A stretch of DNA of 64,000 nucleotides from Scortum barcoo. Taxonomy: Eukaryota; Chordata; Actinopteri; Centrarchiformes; Terapontidae. Shown here piece by piece: positions 26,601-40,800 of this stretch. A model generated the notes under the pieces. That model was not told where the DNA came from, made no database searches, and was given only the letters and a program-made list of their open reading frames with translations. The stretch spans positions 23,298,050 through 23,362,049 of the forward strand of contig CM041554.1 of the NCBI GenBank assembly GCA_023238725.1, in the 5' to 3' direction. Position 1 is the first letter of the stretch. Every line of letters begins with the position of its first letter. The translations under genes and the position numbers were made by a program.

Positions 26601-29600
26601 GGTGTGTTTCTAACTTACGAGGGGCTCCTTCAGCCATCTCTAAAGCAGTGATGCCCAAAGACCAGAGGTCACTCTGAAAGCAAGAGAGTACAGGAAAAGG
26701 TTAAGCCTGGTGCACATACAGAGCTTTGCTCGAGCTCTATTCATTTCCTGTAAACTTTGGATGTCCTCTTCATATTCAAACAGTAAATCAGTCTTTGCAT
26801 AGTGTGAGAGTACAGATCAAAGATTTACAGACACACGTTCCAAGACTTGGAGCAAAAACTTCTGGCATTTCACAAAAGAATCACAGAATCAGTGGATTCC
26901 TGTCAGTGATGTGCTGGATTTCAAAAGTCAGTGTCTAATTACTTCCAGAAAAGCACACAATTAGCTGGACCCTATTTAGGGACTTCTGAGAACTCTGATT
27001 TATCTAATCAGGAAGAGTGAACGGAAACATTTGGGTGAACAATTCGGATGAAGTTTGTTCAGCATCAGAGTTTTTAGGCCAGTAATGAAATTCTGTTATA
27101 AATATCAACAGAGACTCTTCTGTTGTATACAAGCTTATGTAAACTTATACCCCATTAACACTTCACTTCAAGGGCTGATGGGATAGCTATCAGGTTTTAT
27201 CTCACTCACTGAGAGTCATCCATGTGCTTGTGTTAGTTTACACAGTTGACTGATAACTGTTGATAACTCAAGCCTCCCAGCTAAACTGCTCTTGCGGTAA
27301 CTGAACGGCTAAAATACAAACATCCTTCTTTTTCTGGCAGACACAAAACAACTTATGATAACTACAAACTGAAGTAAGTCCTGATTTTCATGCAGCCTGG
27401 GAAAACCAAGGAGAACTGCAATCAGATATGTCGTCTTGCCAACAGATACACATATATGTGGCTAACAGCTTGTCAATACAGAAGATATTTCAGCCTCATT
27501 TTCCGGTCGCCCAGCTGACCCGAACAGATAAGCTTCCATTTTAATCAATAAAGCTGTCTCCACAGTGTGTTAAGCTACACACACATAGTTTCTTTTCTTC
27601 CTGTTTCATTCACAAAATTGTTCCTGTGTTAGATAAAGCCAAAACCCCGGTGAATTACACTGTGCCTGAACGTGTCCTGTGTAAACACTGCTGCTCCATA
27701 AAAGTGCTGCGTTCACAACACTGGCAGACGTGTCAGTCTAAACACTTCATTAAGTCATGTTTGATTCTTATTTGAGCATGAGACACTTGAAATGACACAA
27801 GTCACTGGGGCCTAATTCAGTCAAACTGCACAACAGGTTTATTCCAAACTCTGCTGCCTCTTCAGCATATGTGTTGTACGATTGGTTAATTGCTACATTC
27901 AATATTAACATTTATATTTCTCGGTTTAGTCTTGAATGTTTGTTTTCCTGTTGGATGTCTTACTCATACACTTATGTCACCCTAGTTGATGTGAACTCAA
28001 CTAATTCTCAGTATTTTGTGCAACATCTCTGAAGATTACTAAAGATCTGCTTAAAATAAGTTGGCAACATGGCTTTATCTGTGTAATGAAGTACCCTGTA
28101 GTCATATGTGGCCTCAGGGTTCTCGTCACAGGCAATGACCTCCGGAGCCATCCAGTAGGGAGTACCAATGAAGGTGTTCCTTCGACCAATCGTCTTATCC
28201 AGCTGGGCCGACACTCCAAAGTCAACTGAAGCAATAAAAAAAAAAAAAAAAAAAAAAACATGGGACAATTTCAAGGATCAAAAAACCAACCACAATCTTT
28301 GCTTCTTTGTGAGGTGTTTTTGCGGCCGTGTGATTTATGTATGTATGTATGACTGTGTGATTGTTCTACAGCTCTGCCTGGAGGCATGCGCATGTGCTTA
28401 GAAGACCACATGTGCATGTGTGGATGCGTCATACCCAGTTTGACTTCAGCATTCTCAGTGAGCAAAACATTTTGCCCCTTAATGTCTCTGTGAATCACAT
28501 GATGGGAGTGAAGATGGGAAAGACCCTGGAAGACAAACATACACACACACATAAACACACACAAACACACCGAGTCAGATGACCGCTATCACTATAAACA
28601 TGAAGTCGCAAACGGTGTAGTAGCATTATGGGTTTATTTTGAAGGGATACTTATTTCAAGCTTGTTCCACTGCGTTTGCCTTCAAAGAATTTTCTAAATA
28701 ATTCTGCTTTAGGTAACAGAGAAGCCCGGTGGCACACTTTGAATGTGTGTGTGAGTGTTTGTGTGTGTGTCTGTACTCTCGCTTCTTCAAAGGAGGTTAA
28801 ATAAACAGAGGAAGTGAGTTTTATTTCAGACAATGACTTCACCATGCTATGCCAAGTGTCTGTGTGTGTTTGTGTGTGTATGCTGTGATTTTGAAACAAT
28901 GAGGAGACAGCATGGCTGACAGCAGCAAGGAAAACACTGGCAATAGTCCAGAGCCCTTTGTCTCTCAAGTTTTTTTTAAACTACTAAAAAATCTTCTCAC
29001 TTTCACTTTGTACTCGATAATGTCAACATCAAGGACAGACATGTTGGAACTGACTTAAGTTGACATACTGTTCGTGTGTGTGCGTTTGTTGGCGGAGCCA
29101 CAAGCAGAGAGCAGTGCAAACATCCCGGAGTCTTTCTCAGGACCTTGTGATCTCTTGTAATGATAACCATAACATCTTACAGACATGTTTTAAACTTGCC
29201 TTTAAAGTATATAAATGAAAAAATAAATCAATTATTCCCCTGGAGTCACTGGGGGAAAACATGAGAGAGTTGCTGATCCCCGGACATAAAGAAGCGTCAG
29301 TGTCGGTCTGGCTTCCTCTTTGATGTTTTGGCAAAGAATCCAACGCTAAAAGTAGCACCATGCTTCTTATACGACAGCAGCAGCTCACCCAGCCTTTAGT
29401 TTGCATCCACATGCAAATTACAACCTCTGTTTATACCAGCACTAAAAAGGGCCTTCACCATAACAACACCTCAGACACAAATTGCTCTTGTGATTCTTTA
29501 TTGTCTGTGCGTTTGACAGAGTTATTTTGGGGACTGAGGGTTCAACTGCTAGGCTGATTTGAGGGATTTATGCTCAGCAGTGTGCTCAGCTCGGACACCG

Positions 29601-32600
29601 TGTAGAAAAGCAGGTACACTTTCATACACCTGTATACACTCTTTTGTGCTATAGAGTGGCACAGTGAAAGGGGGTATTTCAAGTTTTCTGCACAAGCAAT
29701 CTTAAGTGTATGGTAGTTTACATCTGGTTCTATAATAAATCTTTGCCAGTAAGCAAAATGTGACAAAGTTCAACATAAACATACTATGTATGTACTGTAT
29801 GTGATTTAAACATCCACTAAAGTATCCACTGGGGACGTGAAAAATTGCAGCAGACAAAAACATCAGGTCTGCGTGAAACGATGAGGAAATTGTAACCCTT
29901 TTCAGATTAATACATGAAACTAACTAAAATTCCCGTATTTCCATTACATTTACTACACTGTTTTTGTTTGAGGTTTGACTGGCGTCATCTTGTTGTCCCC
30001 TTTCCTTCTGCCATGCATTAACAGCACCCCACGGCATAAATTAGCGACCACCAACTTTTATCTCCATGTGCCAACTTAATATTTCCAGCAGTAGTGGGTG
30101 CAAAGAGGCACTGATTTGCATTTTCTTTGACTGATTTTCTGGAAATTTTGTTACAATGTGTGCTATATTTGGATGAAAACTAGCAGTGAACCAGCTGTTC
30201 ACTAAGACATGTCCAATCGAAGCCTAACATACTGTAAAGTGCACTTCTAATATCAAGTGGAAGCTAAAGAGTGGAGCAACAGAGACCAAACATTCAGCAG
30301 CTTAAATCATTTCAATTTGGGATTCTGGGTCAGCGTTGGATGAATTTGGCAACTATGGTGCAGTGTTTTATTTCCAATAGTAAAAACAAAGCATTGTGTA
30401 TTTAATACTGATCTGATTTAGGCCTGTGACTGGATTCTTCTCCACAGCAGCTCTGATTGAGGCTTGTTAGCATTATTTCATCAACTGCAGCAAACTGATG
30501 GACAAAAATTCTGTTTCTTAGAAATGTAGTTAGAAATAACCAAAACTGATGGATGTAATATAAACCTACTGTACAGCATCAAAGCATTAACAAGGAGACT
30601 AAAAAATTTCCACCCAGGATATAACTCTATACTGGCTCCAAATAATGGCATCATATCTACAAGTTAGAAACATTTCCACTGACAGACATACTGATGGTGA
30701 CAGTTTTCAAAATAATAACAATGAACAGGCTCAAATGGATGAAATAAAATGAAATGTTTTCTATCAGACCATTGTTCCATTATCAGGTTTACTATATATA
30801 TATTTTTTTCTACCTTACCCTGAGCACTTCTCTGCAGATGTAAGCTATCCAGTCCTCCTTCCAGACAGTTCCCCTTGGTCTTCTTCACCAAGTCTGTCAC
30901 AGAGCCGGCTCCACAGTACTCCATCACCAACTAGATGGACACATACAGAAATGTCAGATAAGCAGGGACCAGCCAAAACAACGGTGATTCTGAATACACA
31001 TTATATGACAGAAACATTTGATAACTTCACAATAAACCATAACTGGTGGCAGTTACATGATACAAAAATTAGTAATTTCATCCATCCATCCATCCATCTT
31101 CATCCGCTTTATCCGGGACCGGGTCGCGGAGGCAGCAGTCTGAGCAGAGATGCCCAGACTTCCCTCACCCCAGACACTTCCTCTCAGCTCTTCCGGGGGG
31201 ATCCCGAGGCGTTCCCAGGGCAGCTGAGAGACATAGTCTCTCCAGCGTGTCCTGGGTCTTCCCCGGGGCCTCCTCCCGGTGGGACATGCCTGGAACACCT
31301 CCCTAGGGAGGCGTCCAGGGGGCATCCGAAACAGATGCCCAAGCCACCTCAGCTGACTCCTCTCGATGTGAAGGAGCAGCGGCTCTACTCCGAGCTCCTC
31401 CCGAGTGACTGAGCTTCTCACCCTATCTCTAAGGGAGCGCCCAGCCACCCTGCGGAGGAAACTCATTTCGGCCGCTTGTATCCGCGATCTTGTCCTTTCG
31501 GTCATTACCCAAAGTTCATGACCATAGGTGAGGGTGGGAACGTAGATTGACCTTCTTCCTTCTTCACCACGACGGTCCGGTACACCGACCGCATAACTGC
31601 GGACGCTGCACCAATCCGCCTGTCAATCTCACGCTCCATCTTTCCCTCACTCGTGAACAAGACCCCGAGATACTTGAACTCCTCCACTTGAGGCAGGACC
31701 TCTCCACCCACCCGGAGAGGGCACGCCACCCTTTTCCGGTCGAGAACCATGGCCTTCGGATTTGGAGGTGCTGATTCTCATAATTTCTTCTTTTGTTTTT
31801 TACTCAGACAATAAGTTAGGCAGAAAAAGGCAGATAGAGGAGTTTACAAACCCAGAGTTGGTGGTCCTGTCCTGCAGGACCTTTCTTAATAAAAGCTCCA
31901 TAATAAGTAGCGATGTTTCTATGGTGGGAATAACTCTTCAACATGTTGATCTCCAGTTTGATCTCTTCTTCTTCCTCCTAAACATAACAACAGATACACA
32001 AGAAATCAAACTCCATGTACTGCATATTAGCGTGATGAAAATACTAATGTTAGACTAGTTGATGGGCTTTTAAACTAGGATGGGGGGTGGAAAGCAGATA
32101 TGTTTCTCTGTAGGGGTGACTCCTTAACTCTTTCCCAGGAACAGCTTCAATATAACTCTCTGTAGAGTATCTTACACTCTACACCAGTTGTACACAGAGT
32201 AGTGTTAAATATCAAACTTCTGCTTTCAGAGCTCCACTGTCACTTCCTGCCTTTTCTTCCTTTGAGAATGACATTAAACTATGTATGAGACAGATGACAG
32301 TTTAATCCTGCTTGTAGGCTGAAGTTCATGAACAAAAAGATTGATAGGTGGCATTTTGTTCAACTTTTCTTCTTTATTTCTATACAGTCCTTACAGCACA
32401 AACATGTTCACGTCCAGACATATAGCATGTCCAATCAGACTGTCGTGTAACCCCTAGATGACATTTCTCCCAGGGACTGGGCCTTAATCCAACTACTGCG
32501 ACTTCTCAACAAAACAACTGAGCTTGGTCAGTGTTATGAGACATCGGGACACAAAGAGAGAGCGGGAGAAACAGAGTGCGGCTCAGAGTTTTTGTTTTCT

Positions 32601-35600
32601 CGCTATAAATCCCGGAAATGACTTGTGACTTCTCCAATTCACTGAACCCCTATATTCACACTGGACTGGACTGGAGGAGAGGTGGAGGAGAAGAGGAGAG
32701 GTGGAGGAAAGAGAGAGGAGCTGGATGTGGCTGTTAATCAGAAAGGAGGAAACAACAGAGAACTTCTCCCAGTCACTGACCTCCTGTAAATCTCCACAGG
32801 CAGGAGGGGAGAAAATGACAAGGCAGAGTCTGAACTTTCACCTCCATCTGAAACACAAAGCCTCCCGCCTGTGTCTGCAGTCTGTGTGTGTGCATGTGTG
32901 TGAGAGGGGAGATAATAGCCGAGCATTTCCTGCTAAAGAGTTTGTCAGAAAACCAAGTCCAAGAAGTCCCATCAACAGGAAAGAAACCAGCGTGTCCAAA
33001 CAATAAAAATGGCAGAAATGACTTAACCAGTGTTATTGCATTTTTTTTATCAACTAGTCAAATATTTGGTCTCTAAAATGCAGAGAAGCTTTAGTCTGGA
33101 CCAAAGTAGGAGAGTGACTTACAAGACGACATTTCTGACATTTCCTGCCCTAGAGCCATGTTGGTAGCGTGCCTAAAAATGACGCGACCGATTACCAAAA
33201 CAGAATAATTTTCTGTCGATCAATTAATAGATTAATCAGCCACTCATTTTATCTTTACCACGAGCTGAGCAGCATTGTATGTTTTAATTTGAGACATAGC
33301 TTCTCAGGGGGCAGATGAGAGTTCACCCTGGCCTCATGGGACTGTAAGGGTAACTCCACCGCTGAAATTCAAACCACAGCGTCAGAGACATGCCATCTTC
33401 AAATTGATTTACAGAATGATGAGTTCTATTAATATCTTTTATTACCAAAACTATTCAAGATTGTGGCTTTAAAACTCTAAAGTGAAGAGAACTTTAATAT
33501 CAACGGAATTCACCTGAAATCTAATAAAAAACTACTTCTGGGTCAAAACAGAAATATTGTTGTGACTCAGAGAACTGTAAGAAAGAGGAGACTATTTCAT
33601 GTAATTTGATTTTGTCAGGCTAGCGGTATATTAAAGTAGATTTTTGTTTGATCCTCGTTGTGTATCTAGGCTTTGGGGAGAGAGTTAGGAGAGGTTGTCA
33701 AATCCATTGTAAAAGTTCCATTGCTTCAATTACCTGCATGAGCGGAGAGAGAATTGAATCGGGGAAAGACAAAATGGAGACAAACTGCAAAAACTACTCA
33801 TTTAGTCCAATAATGGGTTTTAAAAGCTTTTCACAAGAGCAAACATCTGCAAGTACTGTGATATTGTTCCAATTATTTCTGAGGCAAATTGTTCAGAGGA
33901 AATACCTCCATTTCTAATTTCTCGTGTTCAATCTTTTTTAAGCATACTATCAGTGGAAAGTCAAAAGCAGTGACACAGAAAGAATTGGAATTGGAGAGGA
34001 AGGTCTCAAACAAGTCTGTGAGCTCAGTGCCTTAAAACTCACAGACTAATTACACTCATTCCCGTGTGGATCATGACAATTGTAACACTGTGGGTCTCTT
34101 TCTCTCACCCTTCAATCCTTTCCTTCCTCTCTTTCATCTGATATTTCAGGCTCTAATGATTCTCCTCTCTTTGTTTCTCAGGATGCTGGAAACAGCTCCT
34201 CCTGCTCGGTCTTCACCTTAAGCTTTAAATTGAATTGTTGAGTGTGTAATGTAACACAATCATTGACTTGTGAAAGATTGTACAAGAGCAGAAAATTCAT
34301 TTATGTCTTATGCCTATTATTTGAAAATCCTTCAGTGGAATCACTACTTCAAACACTTCCAACCATTCTGCCTTTGACAAGAGAAAATGTGCTTGAATTT
34401 GTCTTCACTATCATATAGATAGATAATAAACGACACACAGTAAATGCAAAGGCAGCTGGCACCTCCAAGAAATATATGATATGCTATATTTTATATATTT
34501 ATATATAAACAGGACAGCCAGTCTGGACAGTTGTGATCTTTACCACAAATAAAAATGCTATTTAAAGAAGTACTCCAGCGATTTAATGTTAGTAGTAGTA
34601 GTTTAGTTCCAACCACCGTTCACACTCAAAAAACACTGGATACTACATTTCCCCTAATACAACTCAACTCGAGTCTCTATTAAGATCTATTGAAAGACTC
34701 GAGTCTTTCAGTAGATCTCCTGCCTCCTGAATGCTTGCTTTTTTCAAACCTCACAAGTCCAGCTCGTAATATATTTTCCTGGATAACCCCGATGAAGGGA
34801 TCAGTATTATTTTTTTCAGACTTTGGGATGAGTTGTAGTCCTCATGATGAGAAAACTGAACCCTTTCATTTTTGCTGGGACTATTTGCAGACATCCTGAG
34901 GACTCATGCATACTCTGTATGAGCATTAAAGCCCATGGGAAACGCTCATGTACAGGGATCTGTTTGCATTTCCTTCTACATTTCCTTTCCTTCTGTGCTA
35001 TTCTCATGTATGGATCATGTGTGAAAAAAAGATACATCATTTATAATTTACACTGACACCAATGATTATTATTAGTTCTGGCAATTTTGAGATTAATTAC
35101 ACTTGATGTTTTGCATTGAAGATTAATTTTTTTCCCAATATGAGAACAGAGGACAGAAAAAACAGAGGGTAGAGATAGAGAGAAGAAAAAGAGTGAGCCT
35201 GTAATTATATGTAATGCAATTTTACCTCTGTGACTTCCATGACTTTGATAGCTGCCAGTTGGCCTGTCTTGACATGACGACCCTGGAGAAAAACACGAGT
35301 AAAGAAAAAGAAAAATGAAGATTTGACTCCACTGCACAGATTAAGACAGAATAAAGCATTCACTTTAATGAACAACATAGTTAAGTACTAATTACTGAAG
35401 ATCTCATGTATGACTATACCAAACCGAAATCAGATATCTATCAAATGCATTTGTTCTCTGAATTTATGCTGCTGTTGGTATTCAAAATGCAAAACTAAAT
35501 TAAGTGAAATTTTGGACTTAACTCTGCAGAGGGGGGTGCCCTGTGGCTCTGCACTGAAAGGCTCATGACCTATATTCCATGTCATTCTATTATGTGTGAA

Positions 35601-37816
35601 ATATATGTGTTAAAGTGAAGAAAGTGATGTTGATGGAGATCAAAATGTAAAAGATTATAATTCAAAAACAGCAAACACTGGTGGGCCATACTGTAACACA
35701 TTAGGTCCAATCAGGTTGATGCAAAAACACACCCATAATCAGCCCAACAACTGTAATGTGTGTCTGTCACTTGAGTAAAACACATACTCACATTACAACA
35801 TGTCTTTGGAGAGAGTGCTTGGACTGTGATATCATTTTCAATACTGGACACCGCTATGTCTACATAATTTCATTTTCTCATGAGAGGCAGAGCCAGAAAG
35901 ACGCAGGACAAGAGAGAGAGAAAAAGCAAGAGAGAGAGCGAGGGAGCAAGCTAGCGAAGAGAGTCAGAGCTGTAAAGTGCAGTCAGGTGAAAAGGGGAAA
36001 ATTGAAAACCTTGTCATGAGTCAGAAACCTGACAAGATACTTGAATAGCGACTCTATAAGCCTTTAAGCTGTGATGTATGACAGGGCTCTGAGCCTGTGT
36101 GTGTGTTTGGAATAGACCAGAGGGCATGACAAATCCCACTATATTCAATCAGTCAGCTAATATTCAGGTACAGACAGACAGATGCAGAAAAAACTGAGAC
36201 AAGGATGGATGGAGAGCTTGGAAATAACTACATTTTTAATATTTCCCTATTTATGTTTTCTGTGTTCTGCAGCTACATCCTATAAACACTCTCTGTCCCT
36301 TTAGAAAAAAAAAACTCCCAGGACAAAATTCTACATTATATACTAGGCCATGGAGGAGAAGAGGGTGTTGAAACCTGTGTGTCTAAATCAAGTATTTCCC
36401 CATCAGAGAAGTTTTCGTGAGTTTCCAAGAATGAATCAGGTCGAACACATCAGTCATAAACCAGCTGAACAGACAGTGTGTCAGCACGAGCTGCTAGCTA
36501 CTGCTATGCTGAGCGGGTTAACGTTTAACTAAAACTTTTTTAACTTTGAAGTGAAGTTACTATCAACACCATTCACTGTATAAATGTGTTAAAGAACCAA
36601 AGTGGGAGCTTTCCATCAGTCTGTATGGGAATGTGCCTGGGTTAAAGTCTCAGAGGTGGGTGGTTTGGTTTAGCCTTTATTTTGACTTACTCCCTTCATG
36701 TTTGTCAGGTGAAGGACCTCAAACACAAATAAATAAAAACTGATTTAACATAATTTTTTACATAATATACATAATATTTGTTTTTAACAGAATTTAAAGA
36801 ACACCATTTCCCATAAGCCCTACACTTTGAGGGGGTCACAGTCTGTAAACACATGTAAATGTTTTTAGACAGCAAAGAAAGATTTAAACATGATAAATTA
36901 CCATAAAAGAGAGCTTTGGTGAATTTTATGGATATGGATTAAACTATGCTGTGATGATGTCAAAACCCACACTGCTGTGCCTTTGAGTTTTCCTGGGAGC
37001 TGTAGTTTTTTCTATAATTGTCACGTAACAACGTGAAATACAAAGTTTCCATTTGTAATATCAAAAGCTGTCGTATCCACCCATGTGTCTGAGAATATGG
37101 ACAATAAACCTGCCACCTGCAGTCTAACAAACTTAGCTAACTAATCAAAGTAGCTGACTACATGCTGGTTTTAACAAATAATCTCAAAAACTTTGTTCTG
37201 TGAGAGTAGTGAATGTAGAGTAACTGCTCATTTCCCTCTCATGTTATCAGAAGTGTTCCTTATTTCAGGGGAGGCTGGGCACCTCCACTGTCAAACTCTG
37301 CAGGACACCATTAAACATCAGTGAAAATATGTAGAATGACTTAGGGTGTTAGAGGACACAAGAAATACGCTAACCTTATGTATGAATGGACGCATGCATG
37401 TCAGTGATTTAGCCCCTGAATTAAAGGTCAGTAAAATTCATAAAACCAGTGGAATTCTGCGACATAACTCAAGATAAAGTTTATTGAAAATGCTGAAACA
37501 GACTCCTTGTCAGATAACAGCCGAGCAGATATTCTTCTCATATATTCTGCTTTTATATTGGATGTAAGATGTACTGTGTCAGGCTCACTGACCCCTATTC
37601 ATCCTGGCCTTCATTCTGTCCCCAAGCAGAGGACACTGTCTCCTTAATTGCAAAGAATTGTGGCACACAAGCAGCCATTGGCCTGACTGTGATAAATAAG
37701 GAAATGGCCTTCCTGTCCCTTCAGACTCAATAGTGTCTGCTGGCTGTGCTGCCACAACTTACAAATGTGAAATGCCCTACTCTCAACTGGGCTACTTATT
37801 AACAATATGCAGCACT

Positions 37817-37871
<55 letters not shown>

Positions 37872-40800
37872 AAAGGGCTCTCAGCTCGCATAAAATTAAT
37901 TGGAGAAAGCTTGTGCACTTTTTGACACTAAAGTCCAATAAATCACACATACCCCGTTTTCACACTCACACACACACACACATTATGATTCTGTGAATTG
38001 CTAGAAATCAAACACATGCACAAATCAATCCAGATATAAATGCCTTCTCCATTTCTGTCTGTCGCTTGTTGTGTGACTCATACACACAAAAACACACAAA
38101 CACACACACTGGCACAATAACACTACAAATACTGTGTCAGTGAAAAGGTTACTGTAATTTCTCCATACGTATGCTAATTAGATACAAGAAAGACATTTCT
38201 AATATAAGACAGCGAGGGGACAAATGAGAAACACTTTTACTGTATCCCTCTGCTCGTCCCCAACTTTCTATCTCAGCCCTCTCCTGTGTCTCACTCTCTT
38301 TCTGTCCCCTACAGAACGCTCTGCCAGTTACATATGTGTACTTTGTGCTTGGATGGACTGCATCACTCATCAGCTCTCGTCTCCAAAACGCATGTAGGGA
38401 TGGTGCTATTTAAAGGCTGCATATCTGTATCTGTATCTATGTGTTTGTGTGTGTGTGTGCGCACATTATGCGAGAGAAACAACCCATTTCCATTCACATG
38501 GACCCTTCGCTGACTGGCACTATGGGGTCCAAAGGGCTGAACTGGTTTGACATTATAGTGACTATAATAGAGCCCACTGAACACTCCTTCTGTCCTACTG
38601 TCATATGAAAAGAAGTGAGAAAATGCAGTGTAATGTCAGCCAACAAAGCTGTAGTTATTTATCAGTATAGCTCAGCGCAGAACCATCATGTTTGTGTAAT
38701 TAATACATGAGTTTAATCAATATTTGAGGTGGGTCGATGTAAAATAAAAACTGTTGCTTTTAATGTTCTCACAACTTTATGGAAGTACAATACTGAATCA
38801 GTGGTGTACCTTTAATTACACTTTTGGCATTTGGAAAGTGCAGTAAGGAGGCCAATCTAACAAGTGGACTTCCCCTTCATTCTCACTGCTCTGGGTAATC
38901 AGCACAGACCAGAGCTCCAAGCCTCATGGGGGGATACTTTCCTCTTCTCTCTCTAGTTTTCATCTGTGTCTCTCTCTCTCTTCCTTCCTTCCCTCCTCTC
39001 TGTCTATCACCTCTGCCTCCCCCCCTCTCCCCACCCTTTGTCTCTCTCCCACTCTCTTTTCCTTTTACTTCCAACAACCACAGTAACTCTACACTATGTT
39101 AGAGGATGTTTCCTGTCTCTCTCTGTCTCTTTCTCTCAGCTCACAGCCCCTGACCACCCACCCCCACCAACGCCATTGCTTTGCTAAATAATCAAATCAC
39201 ATGCAATAGTGTAACAGGGGAATACAACCAAGCAGTGCTTTTCTAACTATGGAGCACAAACTGAATATTTTTAACACAAAGGAAACCCTCTAGTTTATCC
39301 AAGATTTTTACACTTTGATCAGCAGGTCAGTTAACATGAGTAATGTAAGAGTACTGATATGTGGGTCACAGAAAGGGAAGTGACGCTATTGAAACCAGAA
39401 AGATTTGAGGAAGTGTAAGTGATTCACTGGGAATTGCTTTGCAGCCAGCTGTTTTATGGCTGTACATGGTGTTTCAACACCGTGCCACCAGGGCTTACTG
39501 AGGCTGTGGAAGCAGAGCTCAAATGACTCATTTGAGTGGCTTTGACTTTTCACAAACCACAATAAAACACAATCCAACCACACAGGTCAGTTACACAAAA
39601 TGATTTTAACTAGTTTCATTTAGTCATGGAGACTGTTAGTAACAATTCAGTCCCGAAACTCTTAAGTTTATTTCAACTTTACTCAGAGAAGCACCGTGTT
39701 GCATCAGCAGTTATTGTGGAGTTTAGCTTTAGCAGAGTTTGACATTTTTACATTGTAACACACACACACAGAGTCAGAGAGATGACTCTACAGCAGTGGC
39801 TTGCAGGGAAGGGAAGTTCCTTCTGCAAACAGGGAAACGCCCTGTGTATGCGTGTGTGTCTGAGTGTGTGTGACTGATGACTAGATGCTGCATGACAGGA
39901 GCATAGACAGTGCACGGCTTGGGGATGGAGTGCTGCTCAGTAGGTTTATATGTTTATTTGAAAGGTTTAACAGCTGGATTGACCACAGCGTGTCCTGTTG
40001 TACTGTTGAGAAAGCAAAAGCCACTGTTTGTGGTTTAGTTCTGAAGAAACTTCTGAATGGGCCTTCTTTAAACACAGGCAGGGCAAACCATCAATAATTC
40101 ATGGCAAAACAAATAATCCAAGACATTCCAGTCAAATTGTTTACTCCCTTTTTCTAAAAAGCCCAGGCTCTCGGGGATGGATTTCTTTGTCCTGGGGTCA
40201 CAAAACTACCACAGGCCTACTACTGCCATGTGACTACCACTGCACATAATACATCCTTTAATACTAATGTGCATCAGCGGGACACTAATGATTTTGTCCT
40301 TGAGTGCATGTGTTTAGGAGGTGTTTATAAGAAAGCAATTAGTGTGAAGTATAATCAATGCTGTATATTATATCAACCTTCAAAGATAGGAGATAATAAA
40401 AGGAGGAGAGAGTGGAGTTGTTTTAGGGGTACTGAGGTTATAGTAGTGGAGAGGAGCAGAAATGACAGGAGAAAAGTGTCATTGTGTTTGTGTTGTCGAG
40501 GTCGGACCACCTCCCTTGTCTGCCCACAGGAACTTGTCGTGGAACTTTTCGAGGCACTGAAGAACTTTACCTGCGTTTATACTGCAGGAACCTCGGTCCA
40601 GTTTTTGTTCCTGTCCTCAAAGTCTCCCTGCTACCATGGCACCGCTTTATAGTCTGCCAAAAACTACACAGGTGGAGTTTTCAGTACTGAATGTCACAGA
40701 GCGGTCAAACGCAAGTCTCATTACTGATACATACTATAGCGCAGAAATAACCACGTGAACTCCTTCTAGATCCTCTCTAGTTGGACTCTTGCCTTTTGTT

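Noticed and set aside
30951..31412. 153-codon plus-strand ORF
   Set aside because: It is antisense to the Rex3-type LINE fragment, whose minus-strand reading matches the reverse-transcriptase C-terminus.
40230..40652. 140-codon plus-strand ORF in intron 2
   Set aside because: No recognisable domain and antisense to the host gene; I see no support beyond length.
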